Below, in pieces: positions 1 through 10,962 of a stretch of DNA of 64,000 nt. Position numbers and translations under genes: made by a program. Source of the stretch: Ascoidea asiatica (Eukaryota > Ascomycota > Saccharomycetes > Ascoideales > Ascoideaceae); assembly GCA_001600695.1 (NCBI GenBank), contig BCKQ01000001.1:858432-922431 (forward strand). Reading direction: 5' to 3'. Numbering within the stretch: the first letter of the stretch is position 1; each line of letters starts with the position of its first letter. A model generated the notes under the pieces. That model made no database searches and was not told the DNA's origin. It saw only the letters and a program-made list of their open reading frames with translations.

Positions 1-988
1 TATGAAATTTGTGCAGGTGCTGCAATTGTTTTCCCACATTTACCAGGTAATATAAAAACTTATATTGATGATATAAAATTAATGAATAATTCAACACATT
101 TATGTGCTGTACCAAGATTATATAATAGAATTGAAAGTGGTTTAAAATTAAATTTAAATTCAATTCATGGTTTTAAAGGATTTTTAATTAATTCAATAAT
201 TAATTTAAAACAAAATTTAATTTTTAAATTTAAAATTAATGAAAATAATTTTTTAATAAAATTAATAAATAATTTAATTTTAAATAAAATTAAATCTAAA
301 ATTGGTTTTAAAGATTTAAATTTTTTAATTTGTGGTTCTGCTCCATTACAATCATCTTCAATAAAATATCTTAGAACTGTATTATCATGTGGATTTTTTA
401 TTGGATATGGTGCAACTGAAACTTTTGCAGGTATTGCAATAAGTGATTCATTAGATAAAAATCCAAATAATTGTGGACCAATTGGTGTAACAAGTGATTT
501 AAAATTAAAAGATCATATTGAATTAAATTATTCATGGGATTTAAATAAAAGTGGAGAAATTTTACTTTCTGGTCCACAAATTTCAAATAAATATTTTAAA
601 AATTTAAAATTAACTGAAGAAAGTTTTGAAATTGATGAATTTGATAAAAATAAAAAATGGTTTAAAACTGGTGATATTGCAAAAATTGATATAAATAATG
701 GTAATAAATTAATTATTATTGATAGAGTTAAAAATTTTTTTAAATTAAGTCAAGGTGAATATATTGCTGTTGAAAAAATTGAAAATTTTTATTCAACTTA
801 TGCAGGTAATATTATTGATCATATTTTTATTTATGGAGATTCTTATCAATCATATTTAATTTCAATTATTGGTTTAACTTCAATTCATCAATTAATGAAA
901 TTAATTAAAGATAAAAAAGATTATTTTGATAAAACTTCATCATCATCATCATCATCATCAACTTCAGATAATGAAAATGAAAATGATA

Positions 989-1031
<43 letters not shown>

Positions 1032-1455
1032 TCAAAGAGATTCATTAATTCAAAGAGCAAAAGATATTACAAATTTAAAAAATAAAATAAATCCAGATGA
1101 AGAAATTCAAAAAATTTTATTACAAGATATTTTAAAAGAATTTTATGAAGAAGAAAATTTAAATTCAGAAAATTATAATAAGATTTTAGAAAAATTATTA
1201 AATGAAAAAATTATTAATAAAGATAAATCTCTTAGAAGATTTTTATTAATTGAAATTAATAAATTAGTTTTACCAAGTGAATTATTTGGATTTGAAAAAA
1301 TTAAAAATTGTGTATTTAAAATTGAACCAATGACAATTGAAAATGATTGTTTAACACCAACATTAAAAGTTAAAAGACCAATTTGTAAAAAAATGTTTAA
1401 AAAAGATATTGAAGAATTATATAAAGAAGGTCTTCTTGAATTAAGAAAATATTAA
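1..1455 (+). CDS. Fatty acyl-CoA synthetase (FAA family), 5'-truncated
   Basis: This is the C-terminal part of an ATP-dependent acyl-CoA synthetase, which activates fatty acids to acyl-CoA. The frame is open from base 1, so the gene begins outside the window; the ATG at 82 is internal. Visible motifs are CAVPRLYNRIESG (the 'VPR..' region), GYGATET (AMP-binding motif), the acyl-CoA synthetase signature around DRVKNFFKLSQGEYIAVEKIE, and the C-terminal IENDCLTPTLKVKRP, which is characteristic of eukaryotic long-chain enzymes. A Ser/Asn homopolymer insert (about 940-1030) lies in the C-terminal domain. The ending most resembles the yeast Faa2 type, but without the N-terminal half the subfamily (cytosolic long-chain versus peroxisomal medium-chain) cannot be fixed. 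The last residues LRKY are not a typical peroxisomal PTS1. Confidence 0.88.
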
Positions 1456-1787
1456 TAAGAAAATATTAATAACAATAATTAATAAATACAATATAAAAGC
1501 AATAACCGATGTATAACCGATGTGTAACCGATGTATATCCGATGTGTAACCGCATTATGCAACTGGATGTCTCTTGGCATTTCTTGGCGCATCTCGATGC
1601 TGTTACCCGTTTTTTTCAAACTTAAAGCCAAACTTTAATTTTGGTTTGTAACCCCTAAAAAAAGTTGAAGAAAAAAATTGAATTTAATAAAAGTAAGTAA
1701 ATAAATAAGTAAATAAGTAACTGGTCTTTTATAAAGTTATTGGATATTTACAGTATATATGATAATAAGTAATTAGGAGTATTTGAA
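1456..1787. other. Intergenic spacer with an 11-bp tandem repeat
   Basis: Spacer between two same-strand genes. It carries the 11-bp repeat at 1502-1552, then a more GC-rich segment (about 1555-1610) and AT-rich sequence before the next start. No ORF, tRNA or intron signal is visible. Confidence 0.6.
1502..1552. repeat. 11-bp tandem repeat, ATAACCGATGT type
   Basis: Four full units and one partial: two exact ATAACCGATGT, then GTAACCGATGT, ATATCCGATGT and GTAACCG. It lies directly downstream of the acyl-CoA synthetase stop codon, about 240 bp upstream of the next start. Confidence 0.9.
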
Positions 1788-2798
1788 ATGGAGGACAGTT
1801 TTCTTATTGAATATGTTTCTTCTAGTTTATTTGTTGTGATTATATTTGTAATAAGAGCATTTTATTTACAATTCTCAATTTCAAATGTGAATTCAATAGA
1901 GGATAAGAATATTAAAGAAAATGAATTTAAAGAGAAGATTAAGAATGAAAAAATACGATATGAAATGTTAAAAGATAAATTAAAAGAATTGGAAGTTTCA
2001 AATAAATCTTTAATTGAAGGTAATGATAATGATGGATATGGATATGGATATGGAGAAGATAATATTTATTATGAATTAAATAGAATTATGAAAGAGATGA
2101 ATAAATATGAAGAGATTTATAAGAATTTAAATAATAAAAATAATAAATTTATTAAAGAAATTAAGAATTTAAAAGAGAATAAGATAATTTATTTAGAAAA
2201 TGAGATAAATTTAAATTTAAATATTAAAATTAAAGATATAAATAAGAAGATTGAAATGAAAAAGAATGAAATTGAAAATAATAATATTTTAAATTTTAAA
2301 GAATTCAATGAAATTAATGAAATAAAAGATATTGAAGATATTAAAGAATTTAAGAATAAAATATTATTTAAAAATAATAATTTTAAAATTCAAATTTATA
2401 ATTTATCAAATAATTTTCAATTTTTATTTATTAATAATAATTTAAGATTTTTTAAAAATTTTGAATATTATTTTAAAGAATATAAATTAGAAATTTTAAA
2501 TTTAAAAATTAAATTAAATAAAATTAAATTTTATAAATTTATAAATTTAATTCAAAATAATTATAATAAAATTATTAAAAAAAAAAATTTGAGTTCAAAT
2601 TTAAATATAGTTAAGATTAAAAGAAGAAATAATAAAAAAAATTCATATAATATTAAAGATATAAAAGAAATAAAAGAAATAAAGAAAATTGAATTTGAAA
2701 TAGCATGTTTAAAAGATAATATATATAAAAGAAATGAAGAACATATTCAAAAATTAAATGAAATCAATAATTATAATTCAGAATATGGAGGTAATTGA
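1788..2798 (+). CDS. Unidentified coiled-coil protein with N-terminal membrane segment
   Basis: I do not recognise this 336-residue protein. Residues about 8-29 (IEYVSSSLFVVIIFVIRAFY) form one hydrophobic segment, followed by a long Lys/Glu/Asn/Ile-rich stretch with heptad-like spacing that should be coiled coil, broken by a short Gly-Tyr repeat (GYGYGYGE) near residue 82. The likely topology is a single N-terminal anchor with a helical rod. The ATG at 1788 is the first in frame. The stop codon overlaps the 3' end of the convergent GRAM-domain gene by 28 bp. Length and ordered codon use argue that it is real, but sequence this biased is weak evidence of homology to anything. Confidence 0.6.
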   Translation: MEDSFLIEYVSSSLFVVIIFVIRAFYLQFSISNVNSIEDKNIKENEFKEKIKNEKIRYEMLKDKLKELEVSNKSLIEGNDNDGYGYGYGEDNIYYELNRIMKEMNKYEEIYKNLNNKNNKFIKEIKNLKENKIIYLENEINLNLNIKIKDINKKIEMKKNEIENNNILNFKEFNEINEIKDIEDIKEFKNKILFKNNNFKIQIYNLSNNFQFLFINNNLRFFKNFEYYFKEYKLEILNLKIKLNKIKFYKFINLIQNNYNKIIKKKNLSSNLNIVKIKRRNNKKNSYNIKDIKEIKEIKKIEFEIACLKDNIYKRNEEHIQKLNEINNYNSEYGGN

Positions 2799-3310
2799 TC
2801 ATTTTGAGATATTAATGGATTATATTTAAAATCATTAAAAATATTTTGAAAATATTTTGAAAATTTAAACATTCCACCATTATTAAATATTAATAAAGAT
2901 TTCCAAGTATATAAATAATTTAAACCACCATTTGGATTATTAATTTTAAATAAAATTTCAAATTTATTTGGACCAAACCATGGAGTAATTAAATTATATG
3001 AAATTATATTTTTAAATAATAAAACAAAATTATTAAAGTTATTATTATTATTATTGAATGAAGAAGATGAAGATGAAGATGAAGATGAAGATGAAGATAA
3101 AGATAAAAAAATTAATCTTTTATTTGTAAGATAAAGAATACCATTTGATGAAGATATAATTTCATGATTTTTATTTTCTATTGGATTTAAATTTATTGAT
3201 ATTCTTTCTAATGATTTAAATTTTAATATTTCATCTTGTAAAAGTATAAAAGGTAATGAATTTGATTCTTTATTCCAATCAGGTTTAATTTGAAGCCAAT
3301 TTAAAGACAT
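2771..3310 (-). CDS. WBP2-like GRAM-domain protein
   Basis: A 179-residue protein resembling the WW-domain-binding protein 2 family, which has an N-terminal GRAM/PH-like domain and C-terminal proline-tyrosine motifs bound by WW proteins such as Rsp5-type ubiquitin ligases. The GRAM core is visible as GILYLTNKRLIFL followed by NIISYNLITPWFGPNKFEI (about residues 58-130). A poly-Ser/Asn insert (about 73-92) interrupts it. The C-terminus LPPYSEL carries an LPxY-type PY motif, consistent with Rsp5 recognition. It is convergent with, and overlaps by 28 bp, the coiled-coil gene, and divergent from UFO1. Family assignment is fairly secure; the cellular role is inference. Confidence 0.75.
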   Translation of the reverse strand: MSLNWLQIKPDWNKESNSLPFILLQDEILKFKSLERISINLNPIENKNHEIISSSNGILYLTNKRLIFLSLSSSSSSSSSSSSSFNNNNNNFNNFVLLFKNIISYNLITPWFGPNKFEILFKINNPNGGLNYLYTWKSLLIFNNGGMFKFSKYFQNIFNDFKYNPLISQNDQLPPYSEL

Positions 3311-3714
3311 TTTAGTTCTGTAATTGAATCAACTCTCTATTCTTTCTTTAATATATATCAATCAATATAATCAATATAATCAATATAATCTTTATATTCT
3401 TTATCTTCAAAAGAAGCTTCGTTTAACAAAATAAAAAAGTCATTGAAAGAAGTCATTTGAGACGGTCACGTGCGATTATGTAATACTGATACAATTTGTT
3501 ATTGATTTGATTTTTGAAGTTTTTGAAGAAGTGAAAGAAGTGAAAGAAGTGAATATAAAAGAAGATAAAGATTAGAAGATATAAAGATTAGAAGATATAA
3601 AGAATGAATACAAAGAAGTGAATCTATTGAATTGAATACATTGAATACATTGAATACAGTGATTCAATTGATAGAGTGGTTACTTACCTTGTTAGATACA
3701 TCATTGCTTATACA
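3311..3714. promoter_or_regulatory. Divergent promoter, WBP2-like / UFO1
   Basis: Shared upstream region of two diverging genes. It contains one CACGTG E-box (3467-3472) and, towards UFO1, short direct repeats of GAAGTGAAA and of a GATATAAAGATTA-type unit (3530-3605). No gene is visible. Confidence 0.5.
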
Positions 3715-5127
3715 ATGGGTTCCAAGTTCAGAATAACTGAGCTTCCAAGAGAACTAATAATAAGAATTCTATCTTATTTAGATCATGATTCATTGTTTAT
3801 AGTTGGTGAATTAAATTCATATTTCAATTATTTAGTTAATAGTAATCAAATTTGGTTTAATTTATACATTCAAACTTTCTTACAACCTTCATATAATCAA
3901 AATCTTATCACAAATAACATCAATGATAATAATATCAATAATAATATCAATAATAATAATGGTAATAATTTTTATTTACCAAATAATAAAAAAAAATATA
4001 AATTTCAAAAAGAATTATATAAAAATTTAATTTATAAAAATAATCAAATTTTAATTAAATTTCCATCTTTATCAAAATCTATATATTGGAAATTAGAATA
4101 TTTAATAAAATTTGAAATTATTGAAAATTTTTTAAAAAAAACAAATATAAAAAATTATAAAAAAAAAAATATAATTGGTTCTCCAAATTTATTAATTTCA
4201 ACTTATCAATTAAATGATAATATTAAAATAAATAAAATAAATTGTGATTTTGAGAAAAATAGATTATTATTATTTAGTTCAACTACTTTTAATATGAATA
4301 TTTGTGATTTAAAACAAGGTAAATCAAATAATTTAATTCAATGTTCTTTATCTTCTTCAAATATTTCAAATTTAAATACCAATAACAATAATAACAATAA
4401 TAACAATAATCAATTATTAAATAATCAATATGAATATTTAATAACTTGTTATGAATTTACAAAAAATTATTATTTAATTGGTAATTATCTTGGTTCAATA
4501 TATTTAATGAATTTAAATCAATTAAATCATTCAAATTCTTTTAATTATACTTTTAATTATAAATATATTGGTAAACATTTAAAAGAAACTGAAGTTACAG
4601 ACTCCAATGAAAATTCAATTGAAAATTCAATAATTTCAATAAAAATTAATGAAAATTCAAAATTTTTAAATAATAAAAAAAAAAAATTAGATATTTATAA
4701 ATTTATAGATTTTATTACTGGTGATATTCATGGAAATTTATATATTTGGAATTTAAATCAAATTAATTCAAATAAAATTTTATTAAATTTAAATATCTTT
4801 AATAAACCAATATTAAAAATTGAAACTAATTTTAAAGATTTAATATTTATAGAATCTTTAAATAATTCAATTTATTTAATTAATTTAATTTTTAATGATA
4901 ATTTAAATAAATTTAATTATAATTTAATTACCATCAAAAATGAAAATAATATCTCTACAAACAATATCAATTTCAATAACTTTAATAGAAATTATAATTA
5001 TTCAAGTATAATAAATTTAATAAATCCAATTGATGAAAGTAAAAAAACTTTTTTAGATATTGATTATAAAAATGATAAAATTTTTTATAGTTATAATAAT
5101 CAAATTGAAATTATTAATTATAATAAC

Positions 5128-5164
<37 letters not shown>

Positions 5165-6723
5165 GTTATTTCTTAAATACAAAAATTTTAAATGATTTAA
5201 ATGAAGATAAATATATTATTCAAACAAAAATTATAAATAATAAAAAAATTAAAAATAATGATAATGAAAAATTATCTGGTAATGATTCAATAATTTTCTC
5301 AGTTTTATTTAATAAAGGTAAAATTATTATATATTCAAATGAAAATAATTTAATAATTTTAAAAATTTTCCCAAAATTTTTAAATATTGAATATAATTTA
5401 AATTTAAAAGATATTAATAAACCATTATTAAGTATGGATATAAATAATTTAATTTTAATTGCAAATTCTTTTAATGGATATATTATAATTATAAATATTA
5501 TTAATGGAGAAATTATAAAAGAAATAAAAGATTGTTTGAAAAAAAATGAAATTGAAAAAGCAATGAATATTGAAATGTTTATGAATGGATTAATTGGTAA
5601 TAATAGTATAAATTGTATAAAATTAAATGAATTTAAAATTATTAATAATGATAATAATGATAATAATAATAATAATGATAAAAATAAAGAAATTGTTGAA
5701 AATTTATTAATTAATGGTATAATTGTAATTAATAATATTATTGAATATTTTCAAATATCATATAAAGATTTAAATTATAATTTTAAAAATTATTTTAATG
5801 AAATTAATTATAATTTAAATAAATATAAAGATAAAGATAAGATAAGTAAAATGAATAGAATTTTAAAAGAGAATAAAAAAAAAAAATTAATTTTAAAAGA
5901 AATTATTAATGAAGATATTAAAGATTATGAAATTGAGAATGAGAATAAATTAAATTTTAAGAAAAAAATTGAAGAAAAAATAAATAAATTTAATGGAATT
6001 TTAAATAATGAATTAAATGAAGAAGAAACTTTAAATTTAGCAATTGCAATGAGTGAAAGTTTAAAAATTAATAAAAATGAAATTAAAAAAAATGAAATTA
6101 ATGAAAAAATAAAGAAATTACATCAAGGAAAAGTCAAAGAGGGAGTCCATGATAATATAGAAGAAGAAGAAGAAGAAGAAGAAGAGGAGGAAGAGGATAT
6201 TGAATTGAAGAAAGCTATTGAATTGTCATTAAAAGATAATAAATTTGAAAGGATTGATGATTATGAGAATGTTAATTATGAAAATGATGAATATGAAAAT
6301 GAAAATGAAAATGAAAATGAAAATGAAAATGAAAATGAAAATGAAGACGAAGATGAAGAGTTTAAGAGAGCTTTAGAATTATCTTTAAAAGAATCCAAGA
6401 AGGAATCTAAGAAAGAATTGAATGATAATTGGAATAATTGGAATATATTGAAATTGAAAAGGAAAGAACAGAATAATAAAGAAGAAGATATACTGTATAA
6501 TAATAATATCAATGAAAAAGATTATAATGATTCTTATAACATTTCTTATAATGAAATGAATAAAGAGAATAAACAAGATAAAGATAAAGATAATGAAGAA
6601 GTAGATGAAGATTTAAAAGCTGCAATTGAATTATCATTAAGAGATATGGATTGTAAGAAAGATAAAAATCAATTAATGAGAAAATTAGAATTTTTAGGTG
6701 AAGGAACAAGTAATTCCAAATAA
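3715..6723 (+). CDS. UFO1: F-box protein with WD-like region and four UIMs (Ufo1-like)
   Basis: Substrate receptor of an SCF ubiquitin ligase. Yeast Ufo1 recruits the Ho endonuclease and other targets and carries C-terminal ubiquitin-interacting motifs. Here the F-box is at about residues 5-50 (ITELPRELIIRILSYLDHDS), a divergent beta-propeller-like middle (for example DIHGNLYIWNLNQ) follows, and the tail has four UIM cores with the pattern LxxAIxxSL: near 773, 830 (ELKKAIELSLKDN), 882 (EFKRALELSLKES) and 964 (DLKAAIELSLRDM). I chose the ATG at 3715 because the open frame upstream begins only at a GTG. The protein is 1002 residues, with long Asn and Glu tracts. S. cerevisiae Ufo1 is about 670 residues with three UIMs, so this one is larger. 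The domain order makes the assignment strong. Confidence 0.85.
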
Positions 6724-8083
6724 AAACAAAATTTAAATTTAAGAATCTTTTAATTATTATAATTATTTTAATTATTATTAAATTTAATAGAACATTTATT
6801 ATAAAAAGTTATTATTAATTTATATTAATATGTATTTAGTTGTAATGGATAGGTCTATCTAGATGATATTTAATATTGTAAAAGTATTTATTGAAGCTAT
6901 ATATTTCGAATTGCTTGATTATTAAAATAAACTATTAATTCTAATAATCAAGGGATTACTTATTTATATAAATGGGATAAATCCTATGAATTGATTAGTA
7001 ATGACACCTAATGCGGAATGGCCCACTAGTGTTCATTACATTAGTAAAATAGACCTTGAGACCAATATTTTGGGTCGTATTCGGAGTTTATGTCATGCAG
7101 TTCATGCAGATATTGAATGTGTAAGTATGCATGATGTATGCGTGTGCGGGTATGCGTGTGCGAGTATGATGTATGTGTGTGCTTAGAAATTGTGGCGTAA
7201 AGATTTAGATATTGCGCGCATTTCGGAATTAGTTTTTGTGTTGCGTTGATTATGATGAAGATGCGTTGCTGTAAATGCGTACTAAACGTGTTTCATCTAC
7301 GCAATTGTATTACAATAGCACTGCAATAGCATTGCAAAAGCGTTCCCAGAGCGGAGTTATCTGATTACAGCGGTGATATTGCGCGGTTTTGCTCCGCTCG
7401 GAAGAACATTGAAATAAGCTGAGCATTGAGCTAATTTGTTTTGGGTGCGAGAAGTCTGAGACAGCGAGAGAAGAGACAGAAGGAGAAGAAACACCAAAGG
7501 AGGAAGAAGAAGAAGAAGAAACAGAAACAGACTCAGACCACGACAAGACAAGACAAGACAAGATAAAACAAAACAAGGTGAGGGTCAGACGAGTGGGAAG
7601 AGAAGAGAACAGAAGAGAACAGAAGTGGGACATTTTTAAGAGGCTGATTGAAGCGAATGAATGTTATTGATAATAAATACATTCTCTTCTGTATTCTTTT
7701 TCAAATAATTCTGAATTTGTGTCATTGAGTTGATTCTGACTACAAAAGAGGAGATTGAGACTGAAATGACTGGAAGTGATGCTATTATTATTGTAGTTAT
7801 TATTGTAGTTATTATTGTAGTTATTATTGTTGTTATTGCAGTTATTGTTATGTTCTTTCTTTCTCTTAGATAAGATTCACCGCGTATTTTCCAAATTTCG
7901 GTTTCACCGCTAGTTAAAATCATACTTAAAATCATAGTCAAAATCTGATAACTCAAATGAAGTTTATTTCAATATGGAAATTGAATCAAAATTGTAAATG
8001 AATAAAATATTTACTATTTAAACAAAAGATATTCCTCTTTATATATTATTTAATATTCATTATTCAATTCAATTATTTTCAAA
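6724..8083. other. Long gene-free spacer upstream of FMP46
   Basis: 1.36 kb between the UFO1 stop and FMP46. It holds a GC-richer island (about 7000-7640), a purine-rich run (about 7440-7625, including tandem GACAA units at 7546-7562) and tandem GTAGTTATTATT units (about 7793-7835). Short ORFs on either strand have biased, repeat-driven sequences and look spurious. Probably promoter and UTR sequence. Confidence 0.5.
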
Positions 8084-8884
8084 ATGTCAATGTTTAGAAC
8101 TCTTCAATCTTCAAAGGATATCATTACAATATTGTAAGTCATTTATTTTCAACTACTTATATAATATATTATACTAATGTATATATCAAATATACATTCA
8201 TTACTAACAAATATTTTATAATTAATTAGTCATTTATCAACATCTCAAAAATCAATTAATCTTTTAAATACTTTACAAAAAAATCAATATATTTATCCAT
8301 CAAAAGTAAATAATAATACAAATTCAATTTCAATTTCAAATGATGAAAAATCATTATGGAGAAAATTAAAAGATAAAAAAATAGAATTTAAAAATAATTT
8401 AAAAAATAATTTAAAAAATGATTTAAAAAATGATTTAAGATATAATATTGATATTCAATTAAATAAATTTCCAACTTATAATCAATTAAATTTAATTCAT
8501 AATACAATTAATATTAATCCAATTTGTAAAAAAACTTATTTAGAAACATTTCCAAAATTTTTAAAAATTGATATTAAAAATAATTTATCATTATCAAAAG
8601 ATTTAAATTCAATAAATTTTAAAAATGATATAAAAAATCCATATAAAATTAAAATTAATGATTTAAATTTAATTTCAAAAGATGAATATAATAATATTAT
8701 TAATAATTATAATTTTAATCAAATTATTTTAAATAATATTTTTAATCCTCCATTAATTATTGATTGGTCAAATAATTTAATTTGTAATAATGATAAAGAT
8801 TTTATTGAAAAAATTTTAAAACATCATCAAAATGATGATTCTGATGCTATTGACAGAGATCATGATAATGAACTTAACATGTAA
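8084..8884 (+). CDS. FMP46: Mitochondrial redox-like protein Fmp46, intron-containing
   Basis: Joined from exons 8084-8133 and 8230-8884, giving 234 residues. The start MSMFRTLQSSKDIITIFH matches the N-terminus of yeast Fmp46 (MSFWKTLQ...), and other hallmarks are preserved: LLNTLQ, a FPTYNQL block, and near the C-terminus PPLIIDWSNNLICNN. Fmp46 is a small mitochondrial protein with a thioredoxin-like fold. The yeast protein is about 133 residues; this one is longer because of Asn/Lys-rich inserts between the blocks. The 50-nt first exon and the 655-nt second exon join in frame (705 nt including stop). Mitochondrial location is inferred from the family. Confidence 0.82.
8134..8229 (+). other. 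FMP46 intron
   Basis: 96-bp spliceosomal intron with donor GTAAGT at 8134, branch site TACTAAC at 8202-8208, and acceptor TTAG ending at 8229. Removal restores one frame running from ATG 8084 to TAA 8882-8884. Confidence 0.9.
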
Positions 8885-9130
8885 TCTCTTCTCTTATCTT
8901 CTCTCTTTACTTACTTACTTATATATATATATATCTATTATATATATTCATTTACGTATAATATAATAAATTTTAATTAATATTCTTTATATAATATGAA
9001 AGTGTATGAATGTCGGATGAATTTATTATTATTATATACAGTATAAAAATAGACTTTTTTGCCGTTTTCGATTCAATCCAAAGAAAATAAAGCAATAATA
9101 TATTCAATAACAAAAGGAAGTGAGTAAGTG

Positions 9131-9667
9131 ATGGTGGAATATAAGGAAATATTAATAAATAGATTAGATCAAAGAGATTCAAATGAATCTAAAAACATTG
9201 AAATATTCATATCCTTTGAGAAATTAATAAATAGAACTCTTAAAGCAGAAAATATTAATAATATTAATAATATTAATAATAATAAATTTTATAAAAATGA
9301 AGAAATTTTAAATTTAAATAATAATTTAAAAAAACAAAAAATTTTAAATTTAAATTTAATTAAAAAATTAAATTTTAAAATTGAAGAAAATATTGAAAAA
9401 AATAAAGCTTTAAATTTAATTAATGATGATTTATTAGCTTTAAATATTCAAAATAATTTATTAAATAAAAATTTAAATAATTTAAATTTAGAAAATAAAA
9501 ATTTAATTAATAAAATTTTAAAATTTCAAGATTTTAATAAAAATTTAATTCAAAATGATGATTTAATTAATTTAAATTTAAAAAATAATTTCTTATCAAA
9601 TAAATTAGAACTTTTAGAAATTGAAAATAAAAATTTAATCAATAAATTAAATAGTCTCAGCAAGTAA
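9131..9667 (+). CDS. ATG16: Autophagy protein Atg16
   Basis: Atg16 dimerises through a coiled coil and tethers Atg5-Atg12 to the phagophore, where the complex acts as the E3 for Atg8 lipidation. This 178-residue protein has the family layout: a short N-terminal Atg5-binding helix (ILINRLDQRDSNE, comparable to yeast LIRRLTDRND), an Asn-rich linker, and then coiled coil to the C-terminus including INDDLLALNIQNNLL, which lines up with the yeast RLNDELISGTIENNVL segment. There is no WD40 domain, as expected in fungi. Start is ATG 9131; a GTG immediately upstream is ignored. Composition is dominated by Asn, Leu and Lys, so the motif matches rather than overall similarity carry the call. Confidence 0.78.
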   Translation: MVEYKEILINRLDQRDSNESKNIEIFISFEKLINRTLKAENINNINNINNNKFYKNEEILNLNNNLKKQKILNLNLIKKLNFKIEENIEKNKALNLINDDLLALNIQNNLLNKNLNNLNLENKNLINKILKFQDFNKNLIQNDDLINLNLKNNFLSNKLELLEIENKNLINKLNSLSK

Positions 9668-9768
9668 TAAATGAATATATATAAAAAGTTAACACCATCT
9701 TCTTTTTATTATTGTAGACAGTGCTAACCTTTTTTTCTGCAACAATTAAATAGATCAAAATACCTAGC

Positions 9769-9773
9769 AAAAA
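9769..9773 (-). terminator. RNA polymerase III terminator of tRNA-Glu
   Basis: A run of five T on the minus strand, 11 bp past the tRNA 3' end. Confidence 0.6.
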
Positions 9774-9784
9774 CAAGTAGGAAA

Positions 9785-9856
9785 TTCCGATACCGGGAGT
9801 CGAACCCGGGTCTCCTCGGTGAAAGCGAGGTATGATCACCGTTACACTATATCGGA
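9785..9856 (-). tRNA. tRNA-Glu (anticodon UUC)
   Basis: 72-nt tRNA on the minus strand. The acceptor stem TCCGATA pairs with TATCGGA (9850-9856 with 9786-9792), and the discriminator base is A at 9785. The anticodon stem CCTCG/CGAGG encloses the loop CTTTCAC with anticodon TTC (9821-9823). The T arm contains GGTTCGACTCC, the internal B box; the A box is TAGTGTAACGG. It has the same organisation as yeast tRNA-Glu(UUC). No intron. Confidence 0.97.
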
Positions 9857-10029
9857 ATTAGCTTGAAGTAAGTGGAAAATAATACAAAAAGAAGAAATTT
9901 ACAGTTTTCATTTCAATACTAAGAATTTGTACTATATTAACAATATTAATAACTATATTAATACTCTGTAAGTAAGTAAATAAGTAAGTATTTTTGATTA
10001 ATGAACATTTATTGTAATTATATTTCATA

Positions 10030-10962
10030 TTATATTTCAGTTGAATTTTCATATTCATACATATCTAAAGCTACAATTGCACTTTCTTTAACTACAATCA
10101 CATCATCTTTTAACATATCATTTAATACAGGTAATACATCATTTGTTGCAATTGCTCCTAAAGCTTCTGCTGCTTCATGTCTTACCATTGGTGCTTCATC
10201 TTTTTTTTTTAAAATTTCAATTAATGATGGTATTATTATTGGATTACAAATTTGTCCAAAAATATAAGCAACTTCATGTTTTAATAATGCTGAAGGATCT
10301 TTAAATGATGATGCTAATGCAAGACATGCTTCATCATTACCAATATCTCTTAATCTAAACATTGCTCTATATCTATTAAATAAATTTTCATTTTGATTAT
10401 TTAAAATATTTTTAAGTTCAAAAATTTTATATGATTTTTTAATTGAAAATGGTGGTGCAGGATCAATTGATGTATATAAAGATTTTTTTAAAATTTCATT
10501 TTTTTTTTTATTTTCATCATTTTCAAAATTTATTTTCTCAATTGCTAATTCACATGTTTGCCTTATTTCAATCATTGAATCATTTAAATAATAATATTTT
10601 AAAATTGATAATGAATTTTTATCTGATAATGCTCCTAAAGCTTCTGCTGCTTCATGTCTTACCATACATTCTTGATTTTCATCTTTTAAAACATTTTGTA
10701 AAAAAATTGATGAATATAAATTTTTACTTTGTCCTAAAACATATGCAACTTCATGTTTTAATAATTCTGATTTATCTTTAAAACATTCACAAATATATTC
10801 AACTGCTAAATTTGATTTTTTTGGTGTAATTTTAAATTCTTCTGCAATTGTTTTAAGTTTAAATAATGCTCTAAATCTTTTACCTAAATTTATATCTCCA
10901 GATTTATTAATTAAAATATCTCTTAATTCTTCTAAAGAAGATAAATTTTCTTTTTCAACCAT
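10030..10962 (-). CDS. LIA1: Deoxyhypusine hydroxylase
   Basis: Di-iron enzyme that hydroxylates deoxyhypusine on eIF5A to hypusine, the last step of this unique modification. It is built of HEAT repeats in two symmetric halves, and the metal-binding His-Glu pairs are plain: KHEVAYVLGQ and RHEAAEALGAL in the first half, KHEVAYIFGQ and RHEAAEALGAI in the second. Length (310 residues) is close to the yeast Lia1 protein (325). No truncation. The upstream spacer 10963-11859 supplies its promoter. Confidence 0.97.
   Translation of the reverse strand: MVEKENLSSLEELRDILINKSGDINLGKRFRALFKLKTIAEEFKITPKKSNLAVEYICECFKDKSELLKHEVAYVLGQSKNLYSSIFLQNVLKDENQECMVRHEAAEALGALSDKNSLSILKYYYLNDSMIEIRQTCELAIEKINFENDENKKKNEILKKSLYTSIDPAPPFSIKKSYKIFELKNILNNQNENLFNRYRAMFRLRDIGNDEACLALASSFKDPSALLKHEVAYIFGQICNPIIIPSLIEILKKKDEAPMVRHEAAEALGAIATNDVLPVLNDMLKDDVIVVKESAIVALDMYEYENSTEI

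Noticed and set aside
3676-3714. Upstream extension of UFO1
   Set aside because: The frame starts with GTG; the ATG at 3715 directly precedes the F-box.
7001-7956. Several 60-107-codon ORFs upstream of FMP46
   Set aside because: Sequences are translated microsatellites (ITTIITT, SSSSSS) or lack any motif.
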